This document shows positions 1 through 6,558 of a DNA stretch of 22,326 bases, piece by piece. The position numbers were made by a program, and so were the translations under genes. Below the pieces are notes generated by a model. It was not told the DNA's origin, made no database searches, and worked only from the letters and a program-made list of their open reading frames with translations. Position 1 is the stretch's first letter; each line of letters starts with the position of its first letter. This DNA is from Streptomyces sp. WM6378 (GTDB lineage Bacteria > Actinomycetota > Actinomycetes > Streptomycetales > Streptomycetaceae): NCBI RefSeq assembly GCF_001279695.1, contig NZ_LGDD01000014.1, positions 1 to 22,326 of the forward strand, written 5' to 3'.

Positions 1-1
1 G

Positions 2-103
2 CTGGGCGTCCTGGAAAACGTCGAAGTCAACCGCTGGCGCGGCACCGCAGGCCCCGGTGCTCCCACAGCGGAACCCCCCAAGCCGACCACACCAAGGAAC
101 TGA
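2..103 (+). CDS. 3' end of an unidentified gene (partial)
   Basis: An open frame enters from the left edge and stops at a TGA at 101-103. It encodes about 33 residues, starting LGVLENVEVNRW and ending in a Pro/Thr/Ala-rich tail. The tail looks like an ordinary low-complexity actinobacterial C-terminus. Too little is present to name a family, and the start lies outside the window. Coding status is inferred from the uninterrupted frame and the residue composition only. Confidence 0.4.
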   Translation: MGVLENVEVNRWRGTAGPGAPTAEPPKPTTPRN

Positions 104-192
104 CGCCTCGCCAGGCGCCTGAGCCTCCGTCCTGCGCACATCGAGAGCGGGCCAAGGACGGTGGTGTTGAACGCGCCCTAGGCTTCCGCCTG

Positions 193-498
193 TTGTGCGT
201 TTCGTCCTTGCTCGGTCCCGAAGGGCGGTGCCCGGGCAGGAGGCGTGCCCACAGCGTGATCGCCGTGTTCGGTGTGCTCATGGTTGGCATGCCCTACCTC
301 CAAGCCCGCCAGTTCCACAAGCTGACCGTGAACTACGGCGAGTACCGGGCGACCATCGCTGACACCGGTGTCACCATCGCGCATCAACAGGCCACCACCA
401 CACTGACTTGGCAGGCAGCACCCCGATATGTGGGGCGGAAGTACGTCGCGAGAGCGTCACTGGATTGGGGGATGTCGGCCGGCGCCCAGCCTGAGTAA
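193..498 (+). pseudogene. Decayed YcxB-like membrane protein fragment
   Basis: The translation holds a hydrophobic segment (VIAVFGVLMVGM), then a stretch of the type YLQARQFHKL...YGEYRATIADTGV, ending in LTWQAAPRY. From memory this resembles the C-terminal half of YcxB-like proteins, which have two membrane helices and a small soluble domain. After PRY (about nt 430) the resemblance stops and the frame runs into unrelated sequence. The residues before the hydrophobic segment are also atypical. I see no N-terminal helix or convincing ribosome binding site. I read it as a truncated remnant at the edge of a rearranged region. Family assignment is moderate; the pseudogene call is likely. Confidence 0.4.
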
Positions 499-1022
499 GC
501 CGAGCGGTGATTGAACAGAATGGGCAACGCTGCCCGTAGGGGTAGGGCGCCGCGTGATGACCTTGGCTCATCGGGCGAGCGTGATTTCGCCGCTGACCAG
601 CGGCGTGTGCCTGTGGCCTGTGTTGCCCCTCGGACACAGAGCATGTGCACATGGAAGAGCGGGTTGTGACTCTACGGTCACGACTCGCTCTTTTGCGTAG
701 TAGGTGAGTTTCAGCCCGAGAGCTTCGTGCCTGTGTCTGGTTGATCCATGCGGTGACGAGTTCGGGGGTGGCGAGGAACTGCACGTTCTCGGCGAAGTGA
801 TTGATCCGGATCGAGACACCGAGCCTGACCTGGCCCGCAACTGCCGGTCCAGGCCCACCGGCTCGCTCCGACCGGAGGGGCGCTGGTAGAGGGGCGCCGT
901 CCCGACTGCGCCACGTGAGTGCGATATCCGGGCCCCGGGGAGCGCCGCGCAGCATCGCGTTCTGGGAGGTCATGAACCGCGCGTTCATCGCTGGATGCCA
1001 GGTGGACGTGTGCCGCGGGCAG
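499..1022. other. Region without an intact gene; possible minus-strand gene remnant
   Basis: No frame here looks like a complete gene. On the minus strand at about 720-860, one frame reads VSIRINHFAENVQFLATPEL and another continues with LKLTYYAKERVVTVES. Together they look like pieces of one decayed coding sequence interrupted by a frameshift. I do not recognise the family. The long plus-strand frame from 801 continues antisense through the afsA-like gene and has the composition of a shadow. The hairpin at 655-692 is the only other structure I see. Confidence 0.35.
655..692 (+). terminator. Hairpin with short T run, probable terminator
   Basis: The arm AAGAGCGGGTTGTGAC (655-670) pairs with GTCACGACTCGCTCTT (677-692) across a 6-nt loop. 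The two mismatches both become G-U wobbles in RNA. The right arm ends in a short T run (CTCTTTTG). It probably ended transcription of a gene now decayed. Confidence 0.5.
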
Positions 1023-1059
1023 GCCTGGACTCCCGTCGTGCTGTGGCGGGAGTCCAGGC
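1023..1059 (-). terminator. Hairpin downstream of the afsA-like gene
   Basis: A perfect 13-bp inverted repeat has arms GCCTGGACTCCCG (1023-1035) and CGGGAGTCCAGGC (1047-1059). It starts 11 nt after the stop of the minus-strand afsA-like gene. There is no T run, which is common for Streptomyces terminators. Its position supports a terminator for that gene. Confidence 0.6.
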
Positions 1060-1070
1060 GTGGCGGTGCT

Positions 1071-2030
1071 TCAGCGGGCCCCGTGGGGAGCCAGTACCAC
1101 TGTGGCGCTGAAGACCCGCCGTTCGCGCTGGTGCGCGTCGATCAGTACGCGCGGACGGCCTTGGAGGTCAGGGCTCAGAGGGGTGGTGCTGAGCCAGCAG
1201 GGTGCGTCGAACTCGACGTACCCGTCGAAGGTGGTGTCGAAGGCGACCGGGGTCGCAGGTGCCTTGAGGCTGGCCTGGGCCGCCTGGCTCACAGCTTCGA
1301 GGAGCACCATGCCGGGTATGTGGTCGTGGGGGTGGTCGTAGAGGACGGTGTGACTGGTGTCGACCCGCATCTGCCACTTGCCCGCCTCACCGGTGGGGGA
1401 CAGGACCACATCCCGTGCGTTCGTGCGCCCCACGCGCTCGGGAGCGACGGGCGTAGTGGGCGGGGCGGCCCTCAGGAAGACGGCGCGATCGGCGTAGGGG
1501 CCGCGGAGCCGGTTGTAGATGCTGCTCGGGTGGGCGCTGTAGTGGACCTCGGCAGAACCCGCGTACACGCCGTTCACGGTGCCCTGCACATGGGCGACCA
1601 ACTGGACCGAGCCCATTCGGCGGCGCTTGATCGCCGAGTGGATGACCTGTAGTTGGACAGTGGTCGCAGACCCAGTGGTCCGCAGCGCGTCGGCGACCAC
1701 ATCCAGGGTCAGGTGCTCCCACCCCAGGCTGTAGTCCCTGGGTATGTCATGCGCCGTTTGGCAGGACACGGCGAGTGCTTGGCGCACGCTCTCGGTGAAG
1801 AGCATGGGGCTGTGGGCCTGCGGGGTCGATGTGTAGAAGTCGTGCGCCCGCGGCCATTCGACGGTGACGATCTGCTCGCTGCCGCACAGGTGCAGGCAGT
1901 CGACGACGAAGACCTCCGACAGGTCCCGCTTGCCGACACACTCTTTGAGAGCGATGTGGGTGCGGACTTGCGGAGACGTGATCGATGGTGCTTCAAAAGT
2001 GCATGATGCTACAGCAGGGCTGTGAGACAT
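1071..2030 (-). CDS. AfsA-family gamma-butyrolactone autoregulator synthase
   Basis: The 319-residue protein matches the AfsA/ScbA/BarX family, which condenses a beta-ketoacyl chain with dihydroxyacetone phosphate on the way to A-factor-type butyrolactones. Two hotdog-like repeats are visible. The first (about residues 33-105) has SEVFVVD, VEWPRAHDFY and the LFTESVRQA helix. The second (about 220-300) has SHTVLYDHPHDHIPGMVLLEA. Length is usual for the family. ATG at 2030 is preceded by GGGGGAG with 7-nt spacing. The gene diverges from a receptor-type TetR gene, the classic synthase/receptor arrangement. An A-tract promoter-like element at 2099-2123 reads towards it. The exact signal molecule cannot be predicted; other butenolide-type signals use different enzyme sets. 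Confidence 0.9.
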   Translation of the reverse strand: MSHSPAVASCTFEAPSITSPQVRTHIALKECVGKRDLSEVFVVDCLHLCGSEQIVTVEWPRAHDFYTSTPQAHSPMLFTESVRQALAVSCQTAHDIPRDYSLGWEHLTLDVVADALRTTGSATTVQLQVIHSAIKRRRMGSVQLVAHVQGTVNGVYAGSAEVHYSAHPSSIYNRLRGPYADRAVFLRAAPPTTPVAPERVGRTNARDVVLSPTGEAGKWQMRVDTSHTVLYDHPHDHIPGMVLLEAVSQAAQASLKAPATPVAFDTTFDGYVEFDAPCWLSTTPLSPDLQGRPRVLIDAHQRERRVFSATVVLAPHGAR

Positions 2031-2098
2031 GGTGCTACTCCCCCCAGAGTTGCTTCGACCTTGACGGGCAGGGTTGGATGCCGAGCATGATCAAGAAA

Positions 2099-2123
2099 TA
2101 AAATAGTGCCCGTTGTTTTTTTT
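2099..2123 (-). promoter_or_regulatory. A-tract promoter-like element upstream of afsA
   Basis: On the minus strand a C followed by eight A residues is separated by 8 nt (CAACGGGC) from ACTATTTTAT, a good -10-like block. It lies about 70 nt upstream of the afsA start and points at it. Three similar elements occur at about 4545, 4824 and 15260. Such A/T runs stand out in this GC-rich DNA. It may be a strong promoter, a regulator-bound site, or both. Confidence 0.55.
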
Positions 2124-2124
2124 G

Positions 2125-2156
2125 TCGAGCGTTTACTTGGCCGAGCATTTACTTGG
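2125..2156. promoter_or_regulatory. Tandem 16-bp operator-like boxes upstream of the TetR receptor gene
   Basis: Two adjacent 16-bp copies, TCGAGCGTTTACTTGG and CCGAGCATTTACTTGG, differ at only 2 positions. On the other strand each reads CCAAGTAAAYGCTCGR, an imperfect dyad (CCAAG, 6 nt, CTYGG). They sit immediately before the ribosome binding site of the TetR gene. A related tandem pair covers the promoter of the biosynthetic operon (11569-11600). Inferred to be the operator of this TetR protein, but no known ARE consensus is matched. Confidence 0.6.
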
Positions 2157-2166
2157 AGGAGGCGGG

Positions 2167-2796
2167 ATGGCGCAGCGAGCCGTGAAGCAGGAACGCGCGG
2201 TACGAACGAGGGAGGCGCTCGTGCAGGCGGCGGCCCAGGTCTTCGGAGAGCTCGGGTTCGCGGGCGCGAGCGTCTCGAAGATCGCCGACAGGGCGGGGCT
2301 CACGCTCGGAGCGATGTACTTCCACTTCAAGTCGAAGGAGGAGCTCGCTCGGGAAATCGTGCTCTCCCAGCCCAGCAGGGTCCGGCCGGTGCATCAGTCC
2401 GAGGGTCTGCAGCACGCCGTCGACATCACGCTGACCTGGGCGTACGGACTCGCTGAAGACGCCGTGCTGTTCGCGGGCGCGCGCCTGGTGATGGAGCAGG
2501 AGCAGTTCAACGCTCCAGAGGAGAACTCGCACCGGCAGTGGACGGACATCATCGCCTCCGACCTCCGCGTCGCACAGGCCGGGCGGGAGGTTCGCAAGGC
2601 TGTCGATGTCGAGGCTGTGGCACGGCTGATCGTCAACGCCTGTACCGGCGCCCAGATGCACTCCTCCATAGAGTCGGGCCGGGCCGACCTGCCGCAGCGT
2701 ATCGAGGAGATGTGGCGGATCGTGCTGCCGTCGATCGCCGTGCCGAGCGCTGTGGCACGCCTTGAGTTCGGGCAGGCGCGCGGCAGGCGGGGCTGA
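2167..2796 (+). CDS. TetR-family gamma-butyrolactone receptor-like repressor
   Basis: The 209-residue protein begins AQRAVKQERAVRTREALVQA and has a TetR helix-turn-helix at about residues 30-58. That motif ends in LTLGAMYFHFKSKEELA, the signature of ArpA/ScbR-type receptors. Such proteins repress target genes until they bind a diffusible butyrolactone. ATG at 2167 is preceded by GGAGGAGG with 4-nt spacing; an upstream ATG at 2113 would lack this site and would translate through the operator boxes. The gene diverges from the AfsA-type synthase, which supports a genuine receptor rather than a pseudo-receptor. The tandem boxes just upstream suggest autoregulation. Ligand and targets are inferred, not shown. 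Confidence 0.85.
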   Translation: MAQRAVKQERAVRTREALVQAAAQVFGELGFAGASVSKIADRAGLTLGAMYFHFKSKEELAREIVLSQPSRVRPVHQSEGLQHAVDITLTWAYGLAEDAVLFAGARLVMEQEQFNAPEENSHRQWTDIIASDLRVAQAGREVRKAVDVEAVARLIVNACTGAQMHSSIESGRADLPQRIEEMWRIVLPSIAVPSAVARLEFGQARGRRG

Positions 2797-2906
2797 CCGG
2801 TGGATCGTCCGGGACGGTCGGGTGCCGACCCGGACGATCTCCGGGCCCCGGGATGTGCTGTGCTGTGCCGGGCGTGATCAATTCATGGTGAACGAGTGGG
2901 TGGGGG

Positions 2907-3698
2907 ATGAAGATGGAGATGTCCGCGAAGAGAGGCCCGGGGGAGCTCGATGGCAGGACGGTGATGGTCACCGGGGCCTCCAGCGGAATCGGTGCGGCGG
3001 CCGCGCGGCTGTTCGCCGCGCGGGGGGCGAACGTCGTCCTGATGGCCCGGCGGGAGGAGCGGCTGCGGGAGCTGGCCGCGTCCGTCGCCGCGGAGGGCGG
3101 CAGGGCGGTGCCCGTGCCGGGCGACGTAACCGTGTCGGCGGACGTGGAACGGGCCGTGTCCACCGCGGTGGACACGTTCGGCTCGCTGGACGCGGCGTTC
3201 AACAATGCCGGCTGGGGCACGGCGGCCACGCCCCTGCACGAGTTGGGGGACGACCTCTATGACCGGATCATGGACGTCAATGTGCGCGGCGTGTGGAACT
3301 GCCTGCGCCACCAGATACCCGTGATGCTCGCTCAGGGCAGGGGCGGGTCGATCGTCAACACCTGCAGTACCGCGGGCCAGTTCGCCACCGGTGCCGTAGC
3401 CCCCTATGTGGCGGCCAAGCACGCTGTCCTCGGGCTGACCCGGGCCGCCGCGGCCGAGTATGGCGACCGGGACATCCGGGTCAACGCGCTGATGGTCGGC
3501 ATCACACGCACCGAACTCATCGAGCAGGCGTTGCAGGAGATGCCCGGGCTGGAGGAGGCCGCCGTCGCGCGGGCGGTCCAGAAGCGGCTTGCCGAGCCGG
3601 AGGAGATCGCCCGCGTGGCCGTCTGGCTCTGCGGTCCGGAGGCGTCGTTCATGACCGGAGCGGGGGTTCCGGTGGACGGCGGCTGCAGCGCCGTGTGA
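2907..3698 (+). CDS. Short-chain dehydrogenase/reductase (SDR), classical type
   Basis: The 263-residue protein shows the classical SDR layout. It has the cofactor motif TGASSGIG at about 22-29, NNAG at about 98-101, and a catalytic Tyr-Lys pair in PYVAAKHAVLGLTRA. It ends GAGVPVDGGCSAV, the usual SDR C-terminal segment. Arg residues after the second strand (MARREER) suggest NADP(H) preference, an inference. ATG at 2907 follows a GGTGGGGG stretch; ATGs at 2913 and 2919 are possible alternatives. The gene lies between the two TetR genes. It could reduce the 6-keto group or butenolide intermediate of a butyrolactone signal, or a pathway intermediate. Substrate cannot be read from the sequence. 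Confidence 0.85.
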   Translation: MKMEMSAKRGPGELDGRTVMVTGASSGIGAAAARLFAARGANVVLMARREERLRELAASVAAEGGRAVPVPGDVTVSADVERAVSTAVDTFGSLDAAFNNAGWGTAATPLHELGDDLYDRIMDVNVRGVWNCLRHQIPVMLAQGRGGSIVNTCSTAGQFATGAVAPYVAAKHAVLGLTRAAAAEYGDRDIRVNALMVGITRTELIEQALQEMPGLEEAAVARAVQKRLAEPEEIARVAVWLCGPEASFMTGAGVPVDGGCSAV

Positions 3699-3719
3699 CA
3701 CCGCCGGCGGCAGGGGAGT

Positions 3720-4319
3720 TCACGACGATGGCGGGGGGCCCTCCACCGCCGGGAGGAGCATGTCCCACATCCGGGTGAACAGGTCCGACGCACTGCCGGC
3801 CCGGGTCTCGGGCGCCCCCCTGCGCCGTTGTGCCCGCACGTCCACCTCCGCCCCGTGGACGAGGTAGAGGACGAGCGCCAGGACGAGGGAGGGGTTGGCC
3901 GACGCACACGATGGCGTGCCCGCCGCCTTGGCCAGCTCCTCCTCAACGGCCGTTGACCACACGGCGCGCCAGTTGGGTGGGCAGTCCTCGCGATCCCGGT
4001 CCAGACGTGCTGCCGCGCGAACCGCGACGTCGTTCTCCAGACATCGCACCACCGCGCACGCCATGGCGATCGCCGACCGCAGCGGGCCGGCTTGGTGATC
4101 CACCTGCTGCAGGGCGTGCCGTGTCACTGCCACGCCCTGTGCGTGCACCTCGTCGGCCAGCGCCGCCTTCGACGTGAAGTGGAAGGTCACCGCGCCCGTT
4201 GACGTGCCCGCGGCCTTGCCGATGCCGGTCAGGGACGCGGCGGCGTACCCGTTGTCGTCGAACTCCCGGGCCGCGGCATGGACCAAGGCCTGCCGTGTGC
4301 GTGCAGCTCGTTCCTGCAT
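3720..4319 (-). CDS. TetR-family regulator, ScbR2/pseudo-receptor type
   Basis: The 199-residue protein starts MQERAARTRQALVHAAAREF and has a TetR helix-turn-helix at about 25-55. That motif ends in TSTGAVTFHFTSKAALADEV, related to but diverged from butyrolactone receptors. The start at 4319 has GGAAGG 8 nt upstream; an ATG at 4346 is possible but lacks one. It converges with the SDR gene, 21 nt apart. Many butyrolactone-controlled clusters carry a second, pseudo-receptor TetR that often binds antibiotics instead of the signal. That role fits, but it could also be a receptor for another ligand. No T run or clear hairpin separates it from the SDR gene. Confidence 0.75.
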   Translation of the reverse strand: MQERAARTRQALVHAAAREFDDNGYAAASLTGIGKAAGTSTGAVTFHFTSKAALADEVHAQGVAVTRHALQQVDHQAGPLRSAIAMACAVVRCLENDVAVRAAARLDRDREDCPPNWRAVWSTAVEEELAKAAGTPSCASANPSLVLALVLYLVHGAEVDVRAQRRRGAPETRAGSASDLFTRMWDMLLPAVEGPPPSS

Positions 4320-4544
4320 CCCGTTGACCTTCCGTCGGACAGGCACACCAGTGTGCGTCGCGTTCTATGGGGCTCATCTCGCCAGCGCACGGGGACGACG
4401 GCACACCCTCTTGCAATGCCGAGGTGAAGGTGCACCCCAGGCCCGGTGGAGCCCCGAGGGGGTCGGCCGCCCGCCCCGGCGTCCTGAGAGCCGTCCCAGC
4501 TGGGCAGGCGCGCGGCCCAGGGTATGCCTAGGCTTCCTGGGCTC

Positions 4545-4575
4545 CAAAAAAAAGATAGCAATCACTATCCTATGT
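4545..4575 (+). promoter_or_regulatory. Orphan A-tract element with GATAG/CTATC dyad
   Basis: A C followed by eight A residues is spaced 10 nt from ACTAT. Within it, GATAG and CTATC form a 5-bp inverted repeat around CAATCA. It resembles the elements before afsA, the SARP gene and the 4949 gene, but no gene starts within about 350 nt downstream. It lies about 225 nt upstream of the minus-strand TetR gene (start 4319), so it might instead serve as an operator for that gene. Confidence 0.4.
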
Positions 4576-4819
4576 GTCTTGAAATGATCGCGGCATCGCC
4601 GGGGGGCGTCGGTCATGGCCATCCGTGAGCCGCTTCCGGGGCTGTCGCGCGGCCGACGGGTCGGGGTGCTTGCGATCGCGCTCGTGGCGGATCTCGCCAA
4701 GTGGTGTGAGGCGGCGCGTGATCGCCTCGGCATCGGACCGGAATGCGGCTGGCGAGCGTCCGCCTCTGGTGGAGCGGGGCGTGTCCGTGCTCCGGGGCCG
4801 CGTGCGTTCATGGGCGACC

Positions 4820-4856
4820 CTTTACAAAAAAAGAAAAAATCAACTATTTTTATCTG
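4820..4856 (+). promoter_or_regulatory. A-tract promoter-like element upstream of the IS701-like gene
   Basis: TTTACA, an A-rich 18-nt spacer and TATTTT form a plausible -35/-10 pair. AAAAAT and ATTTTT form a perfect 6-bp dyad around CAACT. The start codon at 4949 lies about 95 nt downstream. Its layout (CAAAAAAAG, A-rich stretch, CAACTATT) is closest to the element before the SARP gene. Confidence 0.55.
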
Positions 4857-4948
4857 TGCACGGAGGGGGAAGCGCTGCGCGTGCACCGGCAGCCGGAACT
4901 CTTTGGCGTGATCCACGAGCGTAGGTGGAGACAGGGGGGAACCCAGAA

Positions 4949-6192
4949 ATGACTGCGCAGCATGGGGTGGGCGGATCGGAGTCCTTCAGCGGGTTTGCTG
5001 AGGAGCTCTTCAGGCATTTGCCCAGGACCGACCAACGCAGATGGGCGGCTGCCTATGTGCAGGGCCTGCTCAGTACGCCGGGCAAGAAGACGGTCCGGCG
5101 CATGGCCGCCGAGGTGACCGACTCGTCGACGGCGGCGCAAGCCCTGCACCAGTTCATCAATTCCAGCCCTTGGGAGTGGGGGCCCATCCGCGCTGAGCTC
5201 ATGCGATGGGCCGAGCAGCGCACCCGGCCCCGGTGCTGGACCATCGCCCCCGCCGTACTGCCCAAGCGGGGCGCGCAGTCGTGCGGGGTGCACCGCCGCT
5301 TCATTCCGCACGCCGGCCGCACCGTCAACTGCCAGATCGGCTTCGGGGTCTTCCTGTCGTCGGACACCGAAGACCTTCCGGTCGCCTGGAGCATGCTGCT
5401 TCCTGACGAGTGGTCCGACGAGGCACGACGGCTACGGGCCCGCATTCCGAGCGACGTCACGGCCTCGGCAGAGGAGTGGCTCCTGAATCTGACCGACGAG
5501 CTGGCCGTGCACGCGGCCCACGGCCCGATGCCGGTGGTGGCCGACGCGACCGGGTACCTGGACGCTGCCGCGCTGATCAACGGACTCAGCGCCCGGGCCA
5601 CGACCTCGTCGTCGCCGTACCGGACAACCTGATGGTCCTGCCCGGCAGTCACCTGGCAGCCCGGCAATGCCCCGAGGCCGGCCCCGTGGCCGCCGTCCGA
5701 CTCATCAGTGAACATGAACGTACCGGCCTCATCCCCCAGCGTGTGTCCGCGCCGGCCGATGGACGGCCGTACTCGATGGGGCTCGTTCACTTGCCTCGGC
5801 CCCGTTCGCTGCCTGGGCCCCGGCAGACCTATCGGCTGTTCACCCAACCCGACGGCCGGGGCCGCCACGGCGGCTTGTGGATCACCAACATGGTGAATCA
5901 GCCGCTCGGAGACCTCGTCGGACTGGCCGGCAGGCGTGCGGAGGCGGCCGGAACCGTGGGCCGCCTCGAACGGAACTTCGGCCTGCGGGACTTCGAGGGC
6001 CGTTCGTTCCCCGGCTGGCACCACCACATGACGTTGGTCTCCGCGGCCTTCACTTACGCTCGGCTGACAGCGCACCAGGACATGCGGAGCATCAGCGGTT
6101 TCGGCTCGAACAGCAAGACAGCGCCCGATCCTTACGCGGAGCCGTGGCGGTCACTTGGCCGGCAGCAGACACAAGACCGACGAACCGCCTGA
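4949..6192 (+). pseudogene. IS701-type transposase-like protein, one-base frameshift
   Basis: The first frame gives TAQHGVGGSESFSGFAEELF, then LLSTPGKKTVRRMAAE, QALHQFINSSPWEW and a DDE-type segment PMPVVADATGYLDAAALINGL. It then runs to a stop at 5632. The matching continuation, GHDLVVAVPDNLMVLPGSH through FEGRSFPGWHHHMTL, is in the next frame and stops at 6192. Adding one G to the GGG at 5595-5597 restores SARGHDLVVAVPDN. The start ATG at 4949 follows GGGGGGA. Reconstructed length (about 414 aa) fits IS701 transposases. The usual Glu about 15 residues before FEGRS appears to be Ala, from my recollection of the family motif. No terminal inverted repeats are evident. This could be a recent pseudogene or a sequencing error. 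Confidence 0.75.
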
Positions 6193-6225
6193 CCACGCGC
6201 ACCAGGCGATCGCACGGTCACGGAA

Positions 6226-6270
6226 CAGCGGGGGCGCGCGCTTCGTACGCCGAAGAGCGCGCCCCCGCTG
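6226..6270. terminator. Strong hairpin between convergent genes
   Basis: A perfect 14-bp GC-rich inverted repeat (CAGCGGGGGCGCGC at 6226-6239 and its complement at 6257-6270) has a 17-nt loop. It lies between the stop of the transposase-like gene (6192) and the stop of the minus-strand operon (6295). Probably a bidirectional terminator. Confidence 0.7.
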
Positions 6271-6294
6271 GCATTTCGCCCGTCGGCGACGGTG

Positions 6295-6558
6295 TCACCT
6301 CACGGCTGCGGGCAGGTGGGTCCGTGGCGGTGCATCGGCGAGCGGGGACGAGTAGGCGTCCACCCGCAGGGGAGCGGGGCGGGTGTCGTAGCGCATGAAG
6401 CCGCTGACCAGCTCGGCACGCCTGAGCTGCCCCTTGTGCAGAACCATTCCGGAGACGTGGGTGCCGTCGTCGTGCCAGCACACGAGAGGGAAGCGGTAGA
6501 TGTCTCCTTCAGGAGTGCCGAACACGGCTTCGTACCCGTCGGCGGCCAGCAGGCTCAC
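6295..6558 (-). CDS. 87-residue protein of unknown function, last gene of the operon
   Basis: This small protein begins SLLAADGYEAVFGTPEGDIYR and has FPLVCWHDDGTHVSGMVLHKGQL in the middle, with an Ala/Pro-rich tail. The GTG start at 6558 overlaps the TGA stop of the upstream gene (GTGA), which is strong evidence for translational coupling. An in-frame ATG further upstream (6654) would lie deep inside that gene. It has no signal peptide or membrane segment, and I recognise no domain. The N-terminal half, with alternating hydrophobic and charged residues, suggests a small beta-rich fold. Its coupling suggests it acts with the racemase-superfamily protein or another enzyme of the operon, possibly as a subunit or self-protection factor. 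That is speculation. Confidence 0.75.
   Translation of the reverse strand: MSLLAADGYEAVFGTPEGDIYRFPLVCWHDDGTHVSGMVLHKGQLRRAELVSGFMRYDTRPAPLRVDAYSSPLADAPPRTHLPAAVR

Larger units (their letters stand above)
4320..4948. other. 629-bp intergenic region with two A-tract elements
   Basis: The frames crossing this stretch show no recognisable protein. They also run through the A-tract element at 4824, so they are unlikely to be genes. The notable contents are the element at about 4545-4575 and the element at 4824-4853. The sequence between them (about 4580-4815) could be transcribed from the first element, but nothing recognisable is encoded there. Confidence 0.5.

Noticed and set aside
801..1652. 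Long plus-strand open frame antisense to the afsA-like gene
   Set aside because: It has the shadow composition expected opposite a GC-rich gene, no recognisable motifs and no ribosome site. The opposite strand encodes a clear AfsA-family protein.
2125..2156. Match to the classical ARE consensus of butyrolactone receptors
   Set aside because: The boxes do not contain the CGGT-type core of described AREs. They are reported as a different, candidate operator.
4615..4911. Possible 98-residue gene downstream of the orphan A-tract element
   Set aside because: The frame runs through the second A-tract element and encodes a Lys run there. No family resemblance or good start site was seen.
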